Below, piece after piece: positions 31,499 to 34,212 of a stretch of DNA of 34,212 nt. Source of the DNA: CAYSLA01 sp964431685. Lineage in GTDB: Bacteria; Armatimonadota; UBA5829. Position 1 is the first letter of the stretch. Every line of letters starts with the position of its first letter. The notes beneath the pieces were generated by a model. It was given only the letters and a program-made list of their open reading frames with translations, did no database searches and was not told the origin of the DNA. The stretch covers positions 1 through 34,212 of the forward strand of contig CAYSLA010000018.1 in NCBI GenBank assembly GCA_964431685.1, written 5' to 3'. The translations under genes and the position numbers were made by a program.

Positions 31499-31565
31499 TG
31501 TCATCTCGAACGAAGTGAGAAATCTCAGCGTCGTACGGAGATTTCTCGCTGCGCTCGAAATGACA
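31499..31565. repeat. 67-bp palindromic repeat
   Basis: A 28-base arm starting TGTCATCTCGAACG pairs with 31538-31565 with four mismatches around an 11-base loop. The GAGAAATCTC core recalls the element inside the ATPase gene (28263-28312). Confidence 0.75.
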
Positions 31566-31624
31566 GATTTGACCCGGATAACAGCCATTCGGGGCTTCCG
31601 GCGAGATGCGGCAGTTCGCCCCAG

Positions 31625-31724
31625 NNNNNNNNNNNNNNNNNNNNNNNNNNNNNNNNNNNNNNNNNNNNNNNNNNNNNNNNNNNNNNNNNNNNNNNNNNNN
31701 NNNNNNNNNNNNNNNNNNNNNNNN
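31625..31724. other. Assembly gap (100 N), again an unmerged 55-base overlap
   Basis: The 55 bases at 31570-31624 are identical to 31725-31779. The true distance is 155 bases shorter. The region is intergenic, so no gene is affected. Confidence 0.95.
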
Positions 31725-31794
31725 TGACCCGGATAACAGCCATTCGGGGCTTCCGGCGAGATGCGGCAGTTCGCCCCAGAGATTATAGCACGAG

Positions 31795-31824
31795 TTGCAG
31801 TCGGTCGTGTAAATCCGGTATAAT
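31795..31824 (+). promoter_or_regulatory. Promoter of the etfBA operon
   Basis: TTGCAG (31795-31800), 18 bases, TATAAT (31819-31824). The leader to the start codon at 31901 is about 70 bases. Confidence 0.7.
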
Positions 31825-31843
31825 GGACACCTGCGACCGCTTC

Positions 31844-31875
31844 GACGGAGCCAACTAACCGGCGAAGTCTTTTTT
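31844..31875 (+). terminator. Terminator-like hairpin in the etfB leader
   Basis: CTTCGaCGG and CCGgCGAAG pair around a 10-base loop and are followed shortly by TTTTTT. It lies between promoter and start codon, so it could attenuate etfBA expression. I do not recognise a sensor. Confidence 0.5.
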
Positions 31876-31900
31876 GTTTACTAGCGAGGGTGCCCCTGAA

Positions 31901-32698
31901 TTGAAGATTTGCTGCAGCATCAAACAAGTACCGGCTACGACCGAAGTGAAGATCAATCCTGAGACCAATACCCTGGTGCGCGAGGGGGTAGATACGCAGA
32001 TAAACCCGTTTGATCTTTACGCACTGGAAGAGGCCGTCCGGATCAAGGAGAGGATGACTGAGGCGGGAGACCCATCCACCGTGACAGTCATCACGATGGG
32101 ACCTCCGCAGGCGGAGGATGCGCTGCGGGAGGCTATCTCTCTTGGCGCCGATGAAGCCGTTCTTCTCTCGGACCGCGCGTTTGCCGGTTCGGACACGTGG
32201 TGCACGTCGTACGTATTGGCCGCCGCCGTCAAGAAACTATCCCCGGACGTTGTGATCTGCGGAATGCAGGCTATCGACGGCGATACGGGCCAGGTGGGGC
32301 CGGGCATCGCGGTGCATCTGAGCTGGGCGCAGGTCGCGTATGTCGCCGAAATCCAGTCTATGGACAAAAAGAAGATGGTGGCGAAGCGGCTCATCGAAGA
32401 AGGCTACGAAGTATGCGAAGTCAAGCTGCCGGTGGTGATGACGGTTGTGAAGGAAATCAACGAGCCGCGAACCCCATCGCTGCGAGGCAAGATGGCTGCG
32501 AAGAAGGCGGAGATCACCAAGTGGGGCGCCGCTGATCTCGGCGCGCCGGATGACAAAGTGGGGCTGCTTGGTTCGCCGACTCAGGTCGTGAAGATTATGA
32601 CTCCGCCGGGAAGAACCGGCGGCGCGAAGCACGAGGGCGAGGCGCCCGAGCTGGCCGACAAGCTCTTCGGTGTTCTGAGAAGTCTGGAGGTGGTCTAA
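31901..32698 (+). CDS. etfB: Electron transfer flavoprotein beta subunit
   Basis: The TTG at 31901 is eight bases after AGGGTG and gives the family start MKICCSIKQVPATTEVKI; the earlier frame start at 31874 lies in the T tract of a hairpin. The 265-aa protein has the EtfB pattern: NPFDLYALEEAVRIKE, MGPPQAEDALREAISLGADEAVLLSDRAFAG in pieces, CGMQAIDGDTGQVGP and the recognition region LPVVMTVVKEINEPRTPSLRGKM. It binds a nucleotide or flavin together with EtfA and passes electrons between dehydrogenases and a quinone or ferredoxin. It overlaps etfA by one base. Confidence 0.95.
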   Translation: MKICCSIKQVPATTEVKINPETNTLVREGVDTQINPFDLYALEEAVRIKERMTEAGDPSTVTVITMGPPQAEDALREAISLGADEAVLLSDRAFAGSDTWCTSYVLAAAVKKLSPDVVICGMQAIDGDTGQVGPGIAVHLSWAQVAYVAEIQSMDKKKMVAKRLIEEGYEVCEVKLPVVMTVVKEINEPRTPSLRGKMAAKKAEITKWGAADLGAPDDKVGLLGSPTQVVKIMTPPGRTGGAKHEGEAPELADKLFGVLRSLEVV

Positions 32699-33909
32699 TG
32701 TCCATAACCGTAGACAGTTCAAAGTGTAATGGGTGTGGACTCTGCGTAAAGGCATGTCCGACAGCGGCAATCGAAGTTAAGGACAAGCTGGCCACCATTG
32801 TCCTCGAGAGTTGCACGATGTGCGGCGCTTGCGTCAGCTCCTGCCGTTTCTCCGCGATATCCATCGACATAGAAAAGCAGGCAGCCGAAGATTTGAGCAA
32901 GTACCACGGAGTGTGGGTGTTTGGTGAGCAGCGCGATGGCAAGGTGGCGCCGGTAGTATTCGAGCTGATAAACATCGGCCGTTCGCTGGCCAAAGACCGG
33001 AATACCGAACTGGCGGTAGTCCTGCTGGGCGACGACATATCTGACGCGGCGCACGAACTGGCGAAGTATCCGGTGGACAAGGTGTATGTCTATGAGGCCC
33101 CGGAGCTCAAAGACTATGACGCTGAGCGGTATTGCCGTGTGCTCACCGACGTCACCCGCGAACTCAAGCCGGAGATATTCCTGGCAGGCGCGACCACCAC
33201 TGGCCGCAGCTTCATGTCCGGGGTGGCTATCAATCTTTACACGGGTTTGACAGCCGACTGTACGGGGCTTGAGATTGGCGAAGACAGCCTTCTCCATCAG
33301 ACTCGACCCGCCTATGGCGGCAACATCATGGCAACCATCCTGTGCCCTTACACCCGGCCGCAGATGGCTACGGTCCGGCACAAGGTGTTCCCGACAAGCT
33401 GCATTCGTGCGGAAGGCGAAGCCGAGATCGTGCGCCTGGAACCCAAACCTGCGCTGTTTGGCTCCAGAAGCACGGTGTTGGACTTCATCGCCGAGGTCGG
33501 CGAGAAGGTCAATCTGGTGGACGCTGACATCATTGTATCTGGCGGCCGCGGGCTGGGATGCCCGGAGAACTTCGCGGTTATTCGCGAACTGGCGGACGAG
33601 CTCGGTGCGGCGGTTGGCTCGAGCCGAGCGGCAGTTGACGCAGGTTGGATTTCGTATGCGCACCAGGTGGGCCAGACAGGCAAGACGGTCTGTCCGAAGA
33701 TATACATCGCCTGCGGGATCAGCGGCGCGGTGCAGCATCTCGCCGGCATGGGAAGCTCAGATTTGATTATCGCTATCAACAAAGACCCGAATGCTCCCAT
33801 ATTCGGAGTCGCAGACTATGGCTTTGTGGGGGACGTGCTGGAAGTCGTTCCGGCGCTCACCCGCAAGATCCGCGCAATGCGCGGTGCTCCCGAAGTGTGT
33901 CCGGTTTAG
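32698..33909 (+). CDS. etfA: Electron transfer flavoprotein alpha subunit with N-terminal 2[4Fe-4S] domain
   Basis: The ATG overlaps the etfB stop (TAATG). Residues about 8-60 form a ferredoxin domain with CNGCGLCVKACP and CTMCGACVSSCR; the fourth ligand of the second group is not followed by Pro. The EtfA body follows: GVWVFGEQRDGKVAPV, FLAGATTTGRSF, a beta-rich middle, and the FAD domain ADIIVSGGRGLG, VGSSRAAVDAGW, KIYIACGISGAVQHLAGM and AINKDPNAPIFGVADYG. Ferredoxin-fused EtfA proteins are known in anaerobes, for example with caffeyl-CoA reductase, where ETF takes part in electron bifurcation. No acyl-CoA dehydrogenase is visible in the window, so its partner is unknown. Confidence 0.95.
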   Translation: MSITVDSSKCNGCGLCVKACPTAAIEVKDKLATIVLESCTMCGACVSSCRFSAISIDIEKQAAEDLSKYHGVWVFGEQRDGKVAPVVFELINIGRSLAKDRNTELAVVLLGDDISDAAHELAKYPVDKVYVYEAPELKDYDAERYCRVLTDVTRELKPEIFLAGATTTGRSFMSGVAINLYTGLTADCTGLEIGEDSLLHQTRPAYGGNIMATILCPYTRPQMATVRHKVFPTSCIRAEGEAEIVRLEPKPALFGSRSTVLDFIAEVGEKVNLVDADIIVSGGRGLGCPENFAVIRELADELGAAVGSSRAAVDAGWISYAHQVGQTGKTVCPKIYIACGISGAVQHLAGMGSSDLIIAINKDPNAPIFGVADYGFVGDVLEVVPALTRKIRAMRGAPEVCPV

Positions 33910-33948
33910 GGGTAGCCGGACGGTCCAGGTCGATTGCTGTCCCAGCGA

Positions 33949-33977
33949 TTGGCCGGATACTGCTTGGGGAGTATAAG
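33949..33977 (+). promoter_or_regulatory. Candidate promoter of the small ORF
   Basis: TTGGCC (33949-33954), 17 bases, TATAAG (33972-33977), about 40 bases before the ATG at 34019. It is a moderate match. Confidence 0.35.
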
Positions 33978-34018
33978 ACTAGCTATCAACCCTGTCTCGA
34001 GGAAGGTGTTGTCGAACT

Positions 34019-34174
34019 ATGAAGAAGAATGCCTACGGCACGAGCGCCCTCATACGAGAAGCTCAGCGACAGATGGAAACCGACTGGAAAGATAAGCCCC
34101 GGGAAGAGCAGATCAACCTGCTTCGAAGGAAGTACACTGATCTGATGGTGGCAAAGAGGATTTCGGGCAACTAG
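34019..34174 (+). CDS. Small basic protein of unknown function (51 aa)
   Basis: An ATG preceded by GAGGAAGGTG opens a 51-codon frame ending in TAG. The product is highly charged and probably helical (SALIREAQRQMETDWKDK, then LLRRKYTDLMVAKRI). It has no signal peptide or Cys motif. I do not recognise it. It follows etfA by 109 bases and has its own possible promoter. Confidence 0.5.
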   Translation: MKKNAYGTSALIREAQRQMETDWKDKPREEQINLLRRKYTDLMVAKRISGN

Positions 34175-34188
34175 CTCAAAGAACCCAT

Positions 34189-34212
34189 TATGCTTCGGGA
34201 CGGGTGTCCCGA
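34189..34212. repeat. Start of an ATGCTTCGGGAC hairpin, cut by the window edge
   Basis: ATGCTTCGGGACGGGTGTCCCGA is the same inverted repeat as 29093-29120, in the opposite loop orientation, truncated at the end of the window. Confidence 0.7.

Noticed and set aside
32719..33738. Long antisense ORF (339 codons, minus)
   Set aside because: It is opposite the clear etfA gene and shows no family pattern.
1..34212. tRNA, rRNA, CRISPR arrays, IS transposases and phage genes
   Set aside because: I looked for T-loop motifs, regularly spaced repeats and integrase or transposase motifs and found none that hold up.

Overview
The window (about 34 kb, moderately high GC, two runs of 100 N) looks like a scaffold from a metagenome-assembled genome of an anaerobic or microaerophilic bacterium. 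Signs of anaerobic life are a 2-hydroxyacyl-CoA dehydratase activase-type protein, a hybrid cluster protein with ferredoxins and an Rrf2 regulator, and an ETF whose alpha subunit carries a two-cluster ferredoxin domain. Lipoprotein signals, clear TATAAT promoters and AGGAGG-type ribosome sites show it is bacterial. Dispersed palindromic repeats and the gene mix (diversity-generating retroelement, URO-D-family methyltransferase-like protein, Gfo/Idh/MocA, GH29-like, sialate-esterase-like) would fit an uncultured lineage such as Armatimonadota or Chloroflexota, but I cannot fix the phylum from sequence reading alone.

Layout. 1-8.6 kb: end of an activase-type protein, a clostripain-like lipoprotein, two translationally coupled S41 proteases of which the first has lost both catalytic residues, a polysaccharide deacetylase broken by an assembly gap, a convergent Gfo/Idh/MocA oxidoreductase and an FKBP lipoprotein. 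8.7-12.1 kb (minus): a deoxypyrimidine operon of dCMP deaminase, HAD hydrolase, an unrecognised 204-aa protein and a three-part thymidylate-synthase-like protein (MtrA-like, ThyA-like, DUF4346). Perfect palindromes sit between its genes. 12.5-18.1 kb: a secreted lipase-like multidomain protein, then a complete diversity-generating retroelement (DGR): FGE-fold variable protein, Avd, reverse transcriptase, and a template repeat rich in AAC codons overlapping the 3' end of the RT gene. 18.3-21.5 kb (minus): Rrf2 regulator, two ferredoxins and hcp, a likely nitrosative-stress operon. 21.7-24.4 kb: GH29-like, C_GCAxxG_C_C and URO-D-family genes. 24.6-29.0 kb: a strong promoter, a c-di-AMP (ydaO/yuaA) riboswitch with terminator, then an SbcD/YhaO-like nuclease and a membrane-anchored SbcC/YhaN-like ATPase. 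29.1-31.5 kb (minus): sialate-esterase-like and NagA-like genes. 31.8-34.2 kb: etfB, ferredoxin-fused etfA and a small ORF.

The four most interesting items are the c-di-AMP riboswitch apparently controlling a DNA-repair nuclease pair; the deoxypyrimidine operon with an unusual thymidylate-synthase-like fusion; the DGR, whose variable repeat differs from its template at template adenines but also carries a one-base insertion that frameshifts the protein; and the S41 protease/pseudoprotease pair. Both N gaps are flanked by the same 55 bases on each side, so they are unmerged contig overlaps and not missing sequence.
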